NCBI RefSeq assembly: GCF_954871325.1
Contig: NC_088776.1
Location: 51,230,569 to 51,294,568, forward strand
DNA from: Gordionus sp. m RMFG-2023
Taxonomy: Eukaryota > Nematomorpha > Gordioida > Chordodea > Parachordodidae
Direction: 5' to 3'
Length of the DNA: 64,000 bases
The translations under genes and the position numbers were made by a program. Shown one piece after another: positions 25,178-38,100 of the stretch (within the stretch, counting starts at the first letter, position 1; each line of letters opens with the position of its first letter). Under the pieces are notes generated by a model, which had not been told where the DNA came from, searched no databases, and saw only the letters and a list, made by a program, of their open reading frames with translations.

Positions 25178-25356
25178 TAGTGTTGTTAAAAAGCCCGATC
25201 TGACCAAAATAATATTGTGTAAGCCTGATGATATTGCTCATAAATTTGCAGAAAGGTTTGGGCTTCTACTTGACAAATCTTGAGACTTACACGATATTAT
25301 TTTGGCTAAAATAGAGACGTTTTTAAAAATTGACATCGGGCTTTTTAACAACACTA
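25178..25356. mobile_element. hAT-type MITE with perfect 8-bp target duplication (GTTGTCAG)
   Basis: The ends are TAGTGTTGTTAAAAAGCCCG and CGGGCTTTTTAACAACACTA, a perfect 20-bp terminal inverted repeat. GTTGTCAG lies directly outside both ends (25170-25177 and 25357-25364). An 8-bp duplication and TAGTGTTG-type ends are hallmarks of the hAT superfamily, so this copy anchors the classification of the whole family. Confidence 0.9.
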
Positions 25357-25364
25357 GTTGTCAG

Positions 25365-27263
25365 GAGGTAGGAGCAAATGGGGGGGGGGGGGGGGGTTAG
25401 TATTTTCAAACTTCGAAAAATTTAAAGTTAGGAAAGTGTCGCTTATATCATTTTTATTCGAACCTATTCCATAATTTTAAAAAACACGCGACAGAGAACT
25501 TATCATGTTTCTTTTATACAACAAAACAAGTTATATCAGAATCTTTATGAATTTAATAAATGAATTATTCTATATAATTATAAATGGCCTTGCCAATGCA
25601 TGAAAGTTTACAGGCATCAATATTAAAGAGTAACCAACGCACTTGAGGATTCAAAATAAAAAAATTAATGATCATAATTTAATGTTAACCGCGATGAATA
25701 ATTCGTCGCTAAACAATAGGAATGTTGTAAAATTTAATATAAAATTTTGTAAGCCTGCAATGTCTCCCTTTTTTTAGCGACATCTCAGTCACTATAAACG
25801 AGGCCTATAAAACGTAATTCATACATATTAGCAAATAATTCTTTGCAAAAGAAAAATATATGGAAATAGGGTCTTAATTTTTATCTGCCTCTCCTACCTT
25901 ACCATATGTTATAAAAGTTTCCAGCTGGGACCGAACTCTTAGAGTCACTGAGAAGAATGATAATTACAAGTGAATCTGAGTAATGTAGCAAACCTCTCTC
26001 CAAATTTTTAAAAAATAAAACTAATTATGTAAATAAATTTTTTTTATCAATATTCATTTTTTTTACCCGAATAAATAAATCGAATAAATAGAATTAAGAA
26101 TACGAATGATCGATATAATCCGGAAATCCCAAACGATAATGTAAATCGTCTGCTCGTCATTATTTCAATTTGAGATGGATTAATTATAATTTTGACCAGT
26201 TTATACAAGAATAAATAAGAAACAATTGAGTTAATTACCTTCCTTTTCTTTGTTTTAATTCAGATTATTATGTTTATCTTGATACTAACGAAACCGATAA
26301 GGATAAAATATTTTGAGAATATATTTACGAGATTCATATTTGAGAAAGATAAAAAATTTTAAGGATATTATTTCCCACCTTTTGAGGACAGATGATATTC
26401 ATTTATTACATCGAAATCCAGATTTGCATTAATTACTGAGCAATAATTTAAATTAATTATTTCTTTTAATTTTTTCTAATAAAAAATTATGACAAATTAA
26501 AATAAAAACTTTAGAAACTATTATTTCAAATAAATTAAATTCCACATTTTTAGAATATTGAAATAATTTAAATTTTCAATTTGCTTTAAAATAAATGGAT
26601 AATGAATAATTAAAATTAAATCAAATGATTGATAAGGAACGAATTTAAAACAATATTATTTTTTTAAAGAATTTTTATAATATGTAACATTTTTTAACAA
26701 ACAATAAATAAACGTGGTTTTCCTCGAAGGAATATTATTTATTTTAAAAAAAGTTTTTACAAATTAAATTTAAAAGACCTGCATAAGCTGATCAGTGATA
26801 TTCAAATTATGGTCACTAAATATATATAGGATAATTAAATTTGATATTAAGTTTTTTTTTTAAAAACCCCATTCAGAAAACATGGTTTCTTTTTTACTCT
26901 AGATTTTTACTAATTACAAAATAATTAAATAACAAAAATAAATTATACAAACAAAAATAAAAGAATTAATAGATTAATAAATATTTATTTTATTTAAAAA
27001 ATATGGATATTTTATTATACTTGTTATTTCTTACACAGGCGACAAAAAAAGGCAGTATATTAAAATAGATAATAAAATAAATAAAATATGATAAATAAAT
27101 TATCGATAATCAAAAAAAATAAAAATCCTTTTTAGTTAGTTTTTTCATGTAACACCATAATGGGTTTATCTTTTTTAAACCCAACTCATCCCAGAATGAC
27201 TTTTAGTTACTAGGGAAGTCCTCGAATCGTTATTGAACTTCTAAATTAGTTTTGGGTCGATTA
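25365..27263. other. Gene-free AT-rich stretch
   Basis: A run of 17 G lies at 25380-25396, right beside the MITE. Otherwise it is A/T-rich without coding signal. Confidence 0.4.
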
Positions 27264-27402
27264 TAAGAAACGGCCTGATTTAGATTGTAGTAGCCAAAAT
27301 AACCTCGAGATTTGGTAGATGTCCAAACCTTCTTGCTATCTATGAGCAAAGCCTTCCGACTAACATAATATTGTTAAAATCGGGCCACTTTCCTAAATAA
27401 GT
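27264..27402. mobile_element. hAT-type MITE, family 1, decayed
   Basis: AACGGCCTGATTTAG, then AGATGTCCAAACCTTCTTGC and TATGAGCAAAGCC, ending ATCGGGCCACTTT. The terminal TTGTT ends are lost. Confidence 0.5.
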
Positions 27403-29680
27403 CTCTATCTAGTTGGTCTTGGTTATTGATTTCGTTGAAAATCTTATATGTATATATGAGATTTAGAGCTATAACATTGCTATTTGGGTAGGAACCTATA
27501 GGTGAAGCTGGATAGTAGGGATTTGCCTAAAACCTGGCTTGATTCAGGACCAAATGAGATTTTTTTGCTTTTCAGAATTGTAAAAATGTGTTTAATTTAT
27601 ATTTTCCAGCCAGGCTTACTAATGAATAATAAAAAAACAATCATAATTTGATCTTGAGTGTATATTTATTATATAGAATTTTTTTATTATTCATTTCGTT
27701 ATTGTAACTAATTTTTCTTAGGAATATTATGGAATACTATGAATTCCTGACTAAAAGACATCAGACATATATATCTATTTTAATTTTAAAAAATTTAAAT
27801 ACTTAGAAAGGGGAATTTTAAAAATTAAAAGACTCTAGATATCTGCTAAATTTTACAAATGTAGTGGGTTTGGTGTCTAATAGAATGGTATTTCTCCTCC
27901 TCTAATATAACGACTAACTCTTATTTTTCTTCAATAACTAGCTAAGCGCTAACGAGGTCTGTAAGCTTAGTATCAGCCTTCCCCGAAGTTCCGTAAAACG
28001 AAAACAAACTTATTAATTGTTTCGCGCTGATTTCACAGTCCTAATCTAACCACTAGCTTAAAACAGGCCAAACCGTGAACGCGTAGCAATATATTTAGCC
28101 GGCATCTAAACATTTCCCCAGTGCCACGTGTATGTGCATGGTTTTTAATAAAAATTTGTGTAAAAATACATAGCGGCTGCACATTAACATTAGTTATATT
28201 TTTTAGTTAAGAATGAATGTGTAGAATATAGTAATAAAATCTTTTTAAAACTTCCCCCTCACTACACATTTGAAGGAATTATAAAAATTTGGGTATTTTT
28301 ATCAGATGTCTCTTTGTTCGGGGTATTTTTGTTAGTGTCTTGATGTCCAGGACCCTTATGACCGATTACCATTATGTATATTTGACACCTAATTCTAACG
28401 ACTTTTTTTTATTTTTACAGCAGTGTCACATATGATTACTTCTTATAACTACTATGGTTTTAAGAATTTTTTTCATAAAATATTCTATCCTAAATAAATG
28501 TCCTAAATACGTAATTGGACCAAAATATCCCGGTCCCATAGTGGAAAAATTTTTTTGGAATCCTGATTTATTAATATTTTTTAGTTTATGAATACTAGTT
28601 TTGACTCCTTCTTTCACTTTTACTCTATTCCTCCCATCCCATCATTCTCAAATTTTTTTATCCAATGTACCCATGCAGACTCATTATTTTAATTTATAAT
28701 ATTCCTAATACAAAGTACATCGAACTCGATTCTCTAACACAAATTATATTTAATTATATATTTTTTTTTATTTAAGAAAATGAAAAGAAACTTTCCAAGA
28801 AAAAATAAAATAAATGAAACAAAAATGAGAAGCGAATTATCATTTTATTTCAATTCAATATACATAAAATAATCATAAAAATAAATAATGCATTAATAAA
28901 TTAGAGAGAATGATTTAATTAAGCTTTATTTTTGAAAAAAATAAACATTACAATTAACCATAATAACCCTACCAACCCCTTTCTCTTTCTACTTTATTTT
29001 TTACTATGAGAAAATATCTGTGGTGTTCCTATTTTATTAAATTTGAGTGTGTGTTGCTTTTGCGAGGAATGTTCTAATTGTTTCTGTTTTATTTTGTTGC
29101 ATTTAATATTTACTTCTTTTTGAAAAAAAAAAAAATTTTTTATAGATGATTTATTTTTTTATAAGAAAAAAATATAAAAAAATACATAAGTATCCATCCA
29201 GTGTAAAATGTTAGTCCTTTTTAAAAATTATTTAAGATTTCTTAAACATCTTGTAGCGCGTTCAAACAACATTTCTAATTGTTAGTTTCAGGTCTTGTAT
29301 CGGACATTTTTTTTTAAAGTCCAATCCGAATTAAGAAACAAATTCAAAAATCTTTATCCAACCAATCCAATCTAAATTTTATTTTCAAATATCCGAGTTC
29401 AGTCAGAAATTTTATTTTAACTCAGCCTTGAATGAAACAGATTTGCACCAGGAGAGCCAACACGGAGGGGGTTCAGTTGCATCTCTCTGGAAAATTGAGA
29501 ATATATTCCTTTATATAAAAAAAGTTCTAAAATTTAATTTTTTTTAATAAACAAGGTGGGTTTCTACACTTTTTAACATTATTGAAAGAGAATAATAAAA
29601 AAAATATATTGAATTTACAAAAAATAACTGAACCCAAAATGATTTTATTATATCATTCATTTTATCCCATATAAAAATAT
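27403..29680. other. No recognisable gene; one more complex patch
   Basis: Positions 27920-28150 have higher GC content and an E-box-like CACGTG (28127). The minus strand near 28670-28430 shows short coding-like pieces (SAWVHWIKKFENDG; STMGPGYFGPITYLGHLF) interrupted by frame changes. None is identifiable. Confidence 0.3.
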
Positions 29681-30262
29681 TGGAGAGTCTAGATATAAAA
29701 ATGTGGTATCTGTATCTATATAGATTTTTGATTAAAGTATCTGTATCTAGATATTATTTTAGAGGTATCTGTATCTGTTTTTAGATACTTTTTAAGATAA
29801 ATTTTGATATACTTCTATTTAACGCTTTTTTATATTATAAAAAAAAATAGTTGAATGTAAAATTTATTTTATTTCATATGAGCAAATAACTTAATATTAA
29901 TATATATATTAAAAAATTATATATATATGTAAAATATTAAAACTTATATATATAAAAGAATATATAAATTAAATATTGTCCGAGTTATCAATAACAAGCA
30001 AATTCTGATATTACAATCCGGAATTTGCGATTTTTAATTGGAATGGAATTGATATTTTATTTTATTCTACTCTATTATATTAATTTTTACGATTAATATT
30101 GATGACGAAAATGACGACATTCTTCCATGTTATAGACCATATTTTAAAATAAAGAAAATTGGTAAAATGTTTGCCATGTCTAACAAAAAATATGCAAATT
30201 TTAGTTAGCATTACCTCAACTTGCAACATTGTAAAACATTTAAGGATATAGATACTAAATAA

Positions 30263-31438
30263 ATGTTTACAATTTTAAATATTAAGAGAAACCATCAAAC
30301 ACTCTTAATCCAAATAAAAAAGGGGAAGGAGAAAAAATCTATTAAAGAAAATATTGGACTAGGCTCAACGTCTATTGATTTTTTTCCCAAGAGACCTCAG
30401 ACTTTAACCCAAACCACTTTAGATGATTTAATAACTAATTTTATTATAGATAGCATTCAGCCATTTTCAATTGTTTGAAAATCCTTCATTTATAAAAATG
30501 ATCAAAACATTAGCTCCACAAAAAATATAATTTGCCGACAGACAGTGGTTACTAGAATCTCCCAAAGATGGGAGAATGAAAAGAAAGAAATCATTAAAAG
30601 TCTAATAGAACCATCGTTAATATGTACAACAGCAGATTGTTGGAGTGCCTATCGCCGGTATAGCTAACATTTAAATTTGTATAATAATTTAATTACAAAC
30701 AAATTATTTGAGCAGTTTTAAGAAATGTTAATTTTAGTTCATACATAGGAGTCACTACACACTATATAGATCCAACAAGTTTGGAAAGAAAAAATGTAGC
30801 CTTGGCTTGTAAATGAATGACTGGTAGTCATACATATGATAAAATAGCAAAAAATTTACAAGATATAGCAAAGGATTATTGCATACAAAATAAAATCTCA
30901 AAGACCATTACTGATATTGCCAAAAACTTTATTAAGTCTTTTAGGTTTATTTTATTATAAATATAAACATAATATTACTTATTTATGATAGGGTTTTCAA
31001 AACAATTGAAAATATTAGTGAATCCATCGATGATCTGGAAGATGAAGAAACAGTTGCACCAATATCAATATTAGATCTTTATACTACTGCTCAGGATTTT
31101 GGAATATCAGAGTCATAAACCTGTGAAAAAAAACCAATAATTTAATATCCGATTTTTTTCAGTATCCCACAGCAGTAGATATTGTTAATGATTTAAATTC
31201 TGATAATCAACAAATTTTTAATAGTTTTTTCAAAAATGAATGTCGAGATTTTTGTATTTTTAAACAATATCCGGATATAAAAATGTTATTCATTAAATAG
31301 AACACCACAATCCCTTCCAGCACTGCTGTTGAAAGACTTTTTAGTATAGCTAAAAATGTCTTTACAGATTAACAAGGATGTCTTAATGACCAAAATTTTG
31401 AAAGTATTTTGTTGCTGAAATCTAATGATTATTTATAA
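30263..31438 (+). pseudogene. hAT transposase pseudogene
   Basis: A hAT transposase would cut and paste the element by a DDE/RNase-H-fold reaction. Visible parts in order are an N-terminal linker (DFFPKRPQTLTQTTLDDLIT), the stretch VTRISQRWENEKKEI, the core motif TTADCWSAYR followed after an apparent 80-90 bp intron by SYIGVTTHYIDPTSLERKN, then MTGSHTYDKIAKNLQDIAKD, and TITDIAKNFIKSF, which is split from VFKTIENI by an apparent 48-bp intron. The C-terminal dimerisation region is SSTAVERLFSIAKNVFTD ... NFESILLLKSNDYL. Stops and frame changes occur (for example after PFSIV and after VFTD), and the region between the core and the C-terminus is shortened. The style matches BED-finger hAT transposases such as the Tol2/ZBED group, but no zinc finger remains here. 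Confidence 0.8.
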
Positions 31439-31618
31439 TCATTTAATCATATATTATATTATTTTATTAATGATATATAATAATTATTTATATTAAGCAT
31501 ATATTATATTAATATCTAAAAATCATTATTTTATTTATATTTTGATAAATGTGATATCAAAATTTTTTAGATCATTTTATGAATTTTTACAATAGAATCC
31601 TAATTTAGGTTTATTCAA

Positions 31619-32935
31619 ACCTTATCTAAGAGTATAATAAAAAATGTATCTGTATTTAGATACATTTTAAATTATATCTGTATTTAGATACATTTTAAAT
31701 TATATCTGTATTTAGATACATTTTAAATTATATCTGTATCAAGATAACTTTTTAGAAGCTGTATATGTATCTAGATAAATTTTTAGACGATGTATCTGTA
31801 TCTAGATCCATTTAAAAAGTATCGTTTAACAACTCTGCTATCTAACAATATATTATCATTACGCCTTATGCATGAGGCTTAAATTTAAATCTTAAATAAT
31901 ATGTATAAAGTGATGAATTATGAGATGTCATAAGATATCAAAACTTATATTTTCAGGAATGCTCTTCGAAAATATTTAATTAATATTTTTACCTCCTAGG
32001 GCAAATTAGTACCAGCCTTCAATAAGAGAGCATAAGGTTTATTGAAGCAACAATTGATGTTTTATTATATAAAACAAGATAGAACGTGTATTTACAGATA
32101 TTCCTTAAAAAATTGTTCATGAATTCCTCTTATTACATTTCTTCGGAAATAGATCATCCAACATTTATAGATAAGAGTTTGATCCAATATAGAGGTAGCA
32201 GATGTTGTCCTTCAATTAACGCTTCTACGCAAATCTAATGAATTCAGTTTTATTATTTAAATCAGAGGCCTGCTGTCCAGGCCAGGCCTAAAAATTTTTT
32301 TAATAACCTTATCTAAGAGTATAATAAAAAATGTATCTGTACCTAGATACATTTTAAATTGTATCTGTATCAAGATAACTTTTTAGAAGCTGTATCTGTA
32401 TCTAGATAAATTTTTAGACGATGTATCTGTATCTGGATCCATTTAAAAAGTATCGTTTAACAACTCTGCTATCTAACAATATATTATCATTACGCCTTAT
32501 GCATGAGGCTTAAATTTAAATCTTAAATAATATGTATAAAGTGATGAATTATGAAATGTCATAAGATATCAAAACTTATATTTTCAGGAATGCTCTTCGA
32601 AAATATTTAGTTAATATTTTTACCTTCTAGGGCAAATTAGTACCAGCCTTCAATAAGAGAGCATAAGGTTTATTGAAGCAACAATTGATGTTTTATTATA
32701 TAAAACAAGATAGAACGTGTATTTACAGATATTCCTTAAAAAATTGTTCATGAATTCCTCTTATTACATTTCTTCGGAAATAGATCATCCAACATTTATA
32801 GATAAGAGTTTGATCCAATATAGAGGTAGCAGATGTTGTCCTTCAATTAACGCTTCTACGCAAATCTAATGAATTCAGTTTTATTATTTAAATCAGAGGC
32901 CTGCTGTCCAGGCCGGGCCTAAAAAAATTTTTTAA
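31619..32935 (+). repeat. Tandem duplication of about 687 bp containing the hAT right end
   Basis: Unit 1 (31619-32305) and unit 2 (32306-32935) both run from ACCTTATCTAAGAG through the hAT right terminus (AACAACTCTG), flanking single-copy sequence, and the first bases of a GC-rich repeat (GGCCTGCTGTCCAGGCC). The units differ at a handful of bases. Unit 1 is longer mainly because of a 28-bp tandem array. The duplication therefore happened after the hAT inserted. Confidence 0.88.
31647..31730 (+). repeat. 28-bp tandem repeat, three units
   Basis: The unit begins TATCTGTATTTAGATACATT and starts at 31647, 31675 and 31703. The sister unit of the 687-bp duplication has only one related unit, so the array expanded, or contracted, after duplication. 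Confidence 0.85.
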
Positions 32936-33133
32936 TACCCGGGTTGAGCCTAAAATTTGGTTTTAAAATAATACCCTGGCCGGGTGGTATATTTTAAATC
33001 GCCTAACTATAAAACTAAAAATAAAGATATATTTTAAAAAAATACCCGGGCCGGGTGGTATATTTTAAATCGCTTAACTATAAAAGCTAAAAATAAAGAT
33101 ATATTTTAAAAAAATCTGCAGGTCTCTGATTTA
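32889..33133. mobile_element. GC-rich MITE with internal tandem repeat
   Basis: The ends are TAAATCAGAGGCCTGC and GCAGGTCTCTGATTTA, a 16-bp inverted repeat with one mismatch. Inside, a block of about 72 bp (starting near GGCCGGGTGGTATATTTTAA) occurs twice. It belongs with the GGGCC family. A half copy ends unit 1 of the tandem duplication at about 32264-32305. Confidence 0.7.
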
Positions 33134-33171
33134 ATTTGCAACCCTCTTACGCATTCTAAAGATGTCATAGG

Positions 33172-33324
33172 ATGATGGATTTGGTGAAATCAGTAAAATT
33201 GCAGGGCTGCATCATAGAAATCTCAAGGGGCACCCAGGCATATATAGTGAATGTCTATATGACTAAGCCAGCTGGTAGTAATAAAATATTAACTCTATTA
33301 GATGTAGCCATAAATAAAGACTAA
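33172..33324 (+). CDS. Possible small ORF or exon, 50 codons, unrecognised
   Basis: The frame reads MMDLVKSVKLQGCIIEISRG through VYMTKPAGSNKILTLLDVAI to NKD and a TAA stop. Composition is coding-like against an AT-rich background. A second frame (DDGFGEISKIAGLHHRNLKG) is also open here, so the true frame is uncertain. No domain is recognised. It begins 38 bp after a MITE end and could be an exon or an element remnant. Confidence 0.25.
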   Translation: MMDLVKSVKLQGCIIEISRGTQAYIVNVYMTKPAGSNKILTLLDVAINKD

Positions 33325-34134
33325 GCCCTAACCATTTATAGCTCTGGGTACGAATGTAGTGTTTTTAAAGATGGGCAGTATCCCTATTGACTATAAAAAG
33401 CTTGATACGAAAGAAAATGAAAAATATTAAACAATAATTTATTTTATTTTGTATAAAATTAAATATGGCTCTCTGATTTTTAATAAAGGTCATTTGAATA
33501 TGACAATTTAACCGTAGCTATTTTTGTTAGCTATATGTAATAGTTTTCCACCCTGTAATACTAGGAGTACAATCTTAGTCAACCAACATATTTAGTATTC
33601 ATTTTATAATTGAACCATTATATATTTTCCTTCATAGGTGACCTTGACATTATTCGTTTTGGGAAGTCTAGAGGGTACTGAAAAATTTTATAAATTTTAT
33701 AAAAAGTAGATTTAAGGAAGAGGTAACCACTTAGTGCAATATGTGGTGAAAAAGGTTTTTAAAATCTACAAAGCAGGCTATTTTAATCAGGGTTGTGATG
33801 TGGATATTCTAAAAACCGAGTTCTGTTGAAGACAAAAAAAATAATAAGTGGGTCTTGTGTTCGGTTTGATTCAATTTTTGTAACCCGAATTATGTTCGAA
33901 CTAAGGAATTTTGATTAAAAATGTAAAATTTAGATTATTCTATTTGTTAGGTAAATTAATTAAATAATAAAAATAAAGCAAGGGTATCTTTGAATTTTAT
34001 TAAGAAAATAAATATTGTAGTTTGTTTTTACAAAAGAAAACCGATGATTTTTAGTTTCAACTTAAATTTTATTTAGAGAAACAAAAGATACAAATATAGA
34101 ATTTAGACGCACCCATTTAGATATTATTCTAGAC
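33325..34134. other. Gene-free AT-rich stretch
   Basis: Nothing recognisable is seen. Confidence 0.4.
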
Positions 34135-34233
34135 ATGAAAGATCCTTCCCAGCATTTTTTCATAGCAGTAACAAAGGAGTTTCAAGCAAGCAAGAAAGCA
34201 CTTAAATATTTTACGCTCGATGAGAAAAAACAG
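34135..34233 (+). CDS. Possible exon, unrecognised (33 codons from the ATG)
   Basis: MKDPSQHFFIAVTKEFQASK and ALKYFTLDEKKQ are read in one frame, followed directly by GTATTT, a plausible splice donor. The frame is also open upstream to a candidate acceptor (AATTTAG at about 34107), which would add RTHLDIILD. The peptide is amphipathic and charged and looks like real protein, but I cannot assign a family. It lies about 0.9 kb upstream of NAXD on the same strand. No partner exon was found. It could belong to a separate upstream gene. Confidence 0.35.
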
Positions 34234-35108
34234 GTATTTATTAAGGATAAAATTAAATAATGACAAAATTGATATCAATAAAATTTATACAAAATACTCA
34301 AAACTTAAATATAAAATTTATTTTATATACTATAAGAATCAATTACAAAATAGCTTATTTCATTTTAAAAAAATAGTTAGAAAAAATTAATGTAATACAT
34401 GATAAGAAAATGGGTTTTCAATTTTTGTAAAAAATAATTATATATATGTAAGTTGTTATTTTAATGACAATTTATATTTTTTGATTAAATTAAATTTATT
34501 CAAATTGAGAAAAACTCAAATGAAAACTTATTAACTCAAATTAGAACTTAAATAACATTAATAAAAATCGTGTTTTTTAAAATATATGATTTAATTATCC
34601 AAAATCATAGGCGTAGTCAGAGGTTTTATGGGAGGGGGGCAATAATAGATAGGATATCATTTTGTAAATTTTATTGGATATCTTTAGGTTAACATATTAT
34701 AAGCCATTGACTATATTAGATTGTTATAAAGATAGTTTCGGGTTTTAACCTTTTATATAATGTTTTTTTTCTAAAATGTTTGAATTATAGTTGCTATTAA
34801 AAAAATTATTAATAATTTTTCTCTCAAATTCTATATTTTTAGTAAATTCAGAATGAAGCAGAATTAGAATATTTTAATTTTTTTTATTAACTTCAAATGT
34901 AAAATAAATTCAAAGAATATAAATATACATTTTTATATTTACATTATATATTGTGCGATTTATCTGAATAGGAAAATTGATTTACATCTGCATCATAAGT
35001 CAAATTATTTGTTTATTGACAATATTAGTAGTCAATCACTACCCTATATCATTATTTAGATAATTATTATATTAGCAGTAGTAAATATTATCCTAGTGAA
35101 TAGATAGG
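34234..35108. other. Intergenic AT-rich stretch upstream of NAXD
   Basis: It should hold the NAXD promoter, but no motif can be named with confidence. An eight-base TSD-like or TIR structure is not seen. Confidence 0.3.
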
Positions 35109-38100
35109 ATGCTAATATCACATGGAAATTTATTAAGATTTTGTAATAGATTTTATTTTGGGCTTAAAAATAATATGCTTATGGAATATCTTAATAGAGC
35201 ATCGCGATTTATACCAGAACCTACGCTTATATCCCATAAAGGGCAGAATGGAAAAATTTGTGTTATAGGAGGCAGTATAGAGTATAAATATTTATTTGAA
35301 CCTTATTTTATGATTAAAAAACATAGTTACACAGGGGCTCCTTATTTTGCTTCAATATCCGCTCTTAAAATGGTAAAATATTAATTGTTATATTATTCAA
35401 TTATTTTCAGGGTGCTGATTTAGCTCATGTCATATGCCCTCCAGAGGCAGCTCCCATTATTAAAACATATTCTCCTGAACTAATGGTCCATCCTATATTG
35501 TCTAAATTCTATATTTAATTTAGATACTTTAATTTGAAACTTTAGGGATATAATATCTAACATAAAAGATTTGGCTCATTTATTAGAGAAGATGCATGTT
35601 TTGGTTTTAGGCCCTGGAATGGGAAGAGATGAGAAGAAGATACCCATTTTCCAGGTAAATTAAAAATTTTAGAATTTAATATAAATAATTATAAATTAGA
35701 AAATTATTGAAGTAGCTAAAAAGTTAAACAAACCAATGATTATTGATGCCGTAATATTTACATTTTCCCTCATATATTTAAATTTATTTAAGGATGGAAT
35801 TCATTTTATCTCAATAAATCCTCACATTATTTTAGGATATCAAAATCTTATTTTAACACCTAATGCTAATGAATTTAAACAATTGTACTCTCTAACAGTA
35901 ATCAAATTTTATATAGTACAGTTGATAATATATTACATATGCAGGTGGCATGTCCACAAGTATTTATTAGAGTAGTTCACTGAGCTTGCACTTTCAAACT
36001 GATTTGCTTTCCATTCTCCAACCCAACCTATTATTTTTAAGAGACCTTGTATTTGCAATTAAAATTATTTCATTTATTAAATAAATTCCATCTTAAAACA
36101 AGGCAAAATAATTATCCAAATACATGAAAAAAATAATATAAAAAGAATGAGAAAATTATCATTCAATTTAGAAAAAATGTATCAAAACATAATTAATATG
36201 TACAGGATTTAAATTAATTTCTCAGAATTTTTTTGAACAAAAATAAAATGAATGATACTATCTAATATAGTTTTAGCATCATAAAAATTACCTCAGAGTT
36301 CTAGACAATATCTGATTTATATTAATCATCAAATCTCTTATCTTTATTATAAATCTAAATTTATGAAAATTTTAATATATTATAGATGGTAATTGTAGTT
36401 GTCTAGTTGGGAGTGCATACAAAGGCACCCTTGGCTCCTAAAATTTGGAAATAATTTAGTGTGCCCTTTCCAAATTGAAAGATATAAAGGGCAGTACACC
36501 TTTTGAAACTTTTTTAAAATATGTTATTTTAACGTTTAATTTATTATGAAATAAAAAGTATTATATTTTTATTAAAACAGATTATTATTACTGAATTAAT
36601 ACATTTATGGAGCATAGGCTATTTCATTTATAATATTTTACATAAAATAGAAAAATACAATTGCCAGAATGTTAGACTTAAAAACAAATATTTTGAAAGC
36701 AAAATTTATTATATTAATATACCTTAATTTATTTAATATAACCATAAAAACAACATATTTTTCTTAATTATTAAGAAAAAATTAGATATTATAAATTTAA
36801 AAAATTTCAACATTTATTTATAAAAATGTATTATAATTTTTAATTGAAAAAATGTGTGTAAATAATATTTTGAGAATATATATTGTATTTATAAAGAATT
36901 AAGAATTAATTATAATTTCTATTTATATAATAGTTGTTAATCGACCAAATTTAGGCGACTAACAGACGACTAATTAATAGTTATAGTCGAAAAATTCGGC
37001 CCAAAACTTTAGCAAAATTATTAATTTTATTTTTTTTATTAAAGTTTTTGAAAACATGAAAATTTACCTAATTTTGTATTAATAAAAAATAATCAAGATC
37101 GCAAATAATAAAAAAAGGAAAGAGAAAAGAAAAGAAGCACATACATTTCTTTATTTGAAAAGGAAAAAAAGTAAAGAAAGGGAAAGAAAGATATTAATTT
37201 AGCTTGTTTTTAATAGTTTCCCATAAATTTTGAAGAAATTTTTTTTATTATAAAATAAGTAAAGAAATAATACCGATAAAAAGTTTAGAAAAATATAAAG
37301 GTTTGATTTATTCATTTTACCGTAAAAAATTTCATAAAAAGGTTCTATTATAATTTAATAAATTATAAAAGTTAAAAAATAATATTTATTTAAAATTAAT
37401 TTTTACAAAAAAATGGCCATATTTTTTTTACCCTTATCAAATTTATTCAAATAGGAATTGCTTACTTATATGTGCTCTTATTTATTCTTTTTTAGAGAAA
37501 GAGCATGCTGCCTTTTCCTCCAATTTTAGGACTACAACACTGATAATATATGGGTTTTTTTTATATCAACAGATACAAATATATGTAATCTTTTTTTTAT
37601 TAGACATAATCTATAATTCGCAGCTAATAGTAATAATTAATATAAATAATGTGTAATCTATTTGTTTAGATTAAGCGCACGGACAGCTTTTGCGCCACAG
37701 AGGAAAATGTGAAAGAAGTTGCGGAAATGCTGGGGGGAATCACGATATGCCTGAAAGGACCTAAAGATATTATAAGCGACGGGAAATTTGGTTTAATATA
37801 TTTTTAAAATGCCTATTTCTTAAAATCCCAGAATTTTTTGGATTAGCCCTAAATTTTCTGCATATTTGAGATATCGTATCTTAAATCTTCGAAGTCAATA
37901 ATTAAAGGCTAACGAGCAAAATGAAATATAAGAATAATATTAACTGTTAATTGGAATTATAAATTAATAAAAAATTATCAATTTTGATAAATTTCAAAAC
38001 AATAAAAAAAATGTTATGTTTGTTGATTAAAAGTGCGTTCGTGATAATTTAATTTAAAAGAAAGAATATTTCGATATTTTGAATCTAATATATTTTTATT

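Larger units (their letters stand above)
29681..31837 (+). mobile_element. Decayed hAT transposon with transposase remains
   Basis: The right end reads GTATCGTTTAACAACTCTG (to 31837), the inverted form of a CAGAGTTGTTAAACG hAT terminus. The left end (about 29681, GTCTAGATATAAAAATGTGG) has lost its outermost bases but matches the left end of a second copy at 54147. Subterminal regions on both sides are packed with short GTATCTGTATCTAGATA repeats, probably old transposase-binding sites. The interior encodes broken transposase. No target duplication is seen on the left. Confidence 0.8.

Noticed and set aside
30735-30760. TTCATACATAGGAGTC resembles the terminal repeat of the MITE at 11973
   Set aside because: It is the hAT transposase coding sequence (YIGVTTHY). 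The similarity is short and probably chance.
35283-35326. [13 protein letters not shown] as part of NAXD protein
   Set aside because: Removing a 45-bp GT-AG intron gives GGSIDYTGAPYF, which matches the family. The in-frame insert has no counterpart in homologues.
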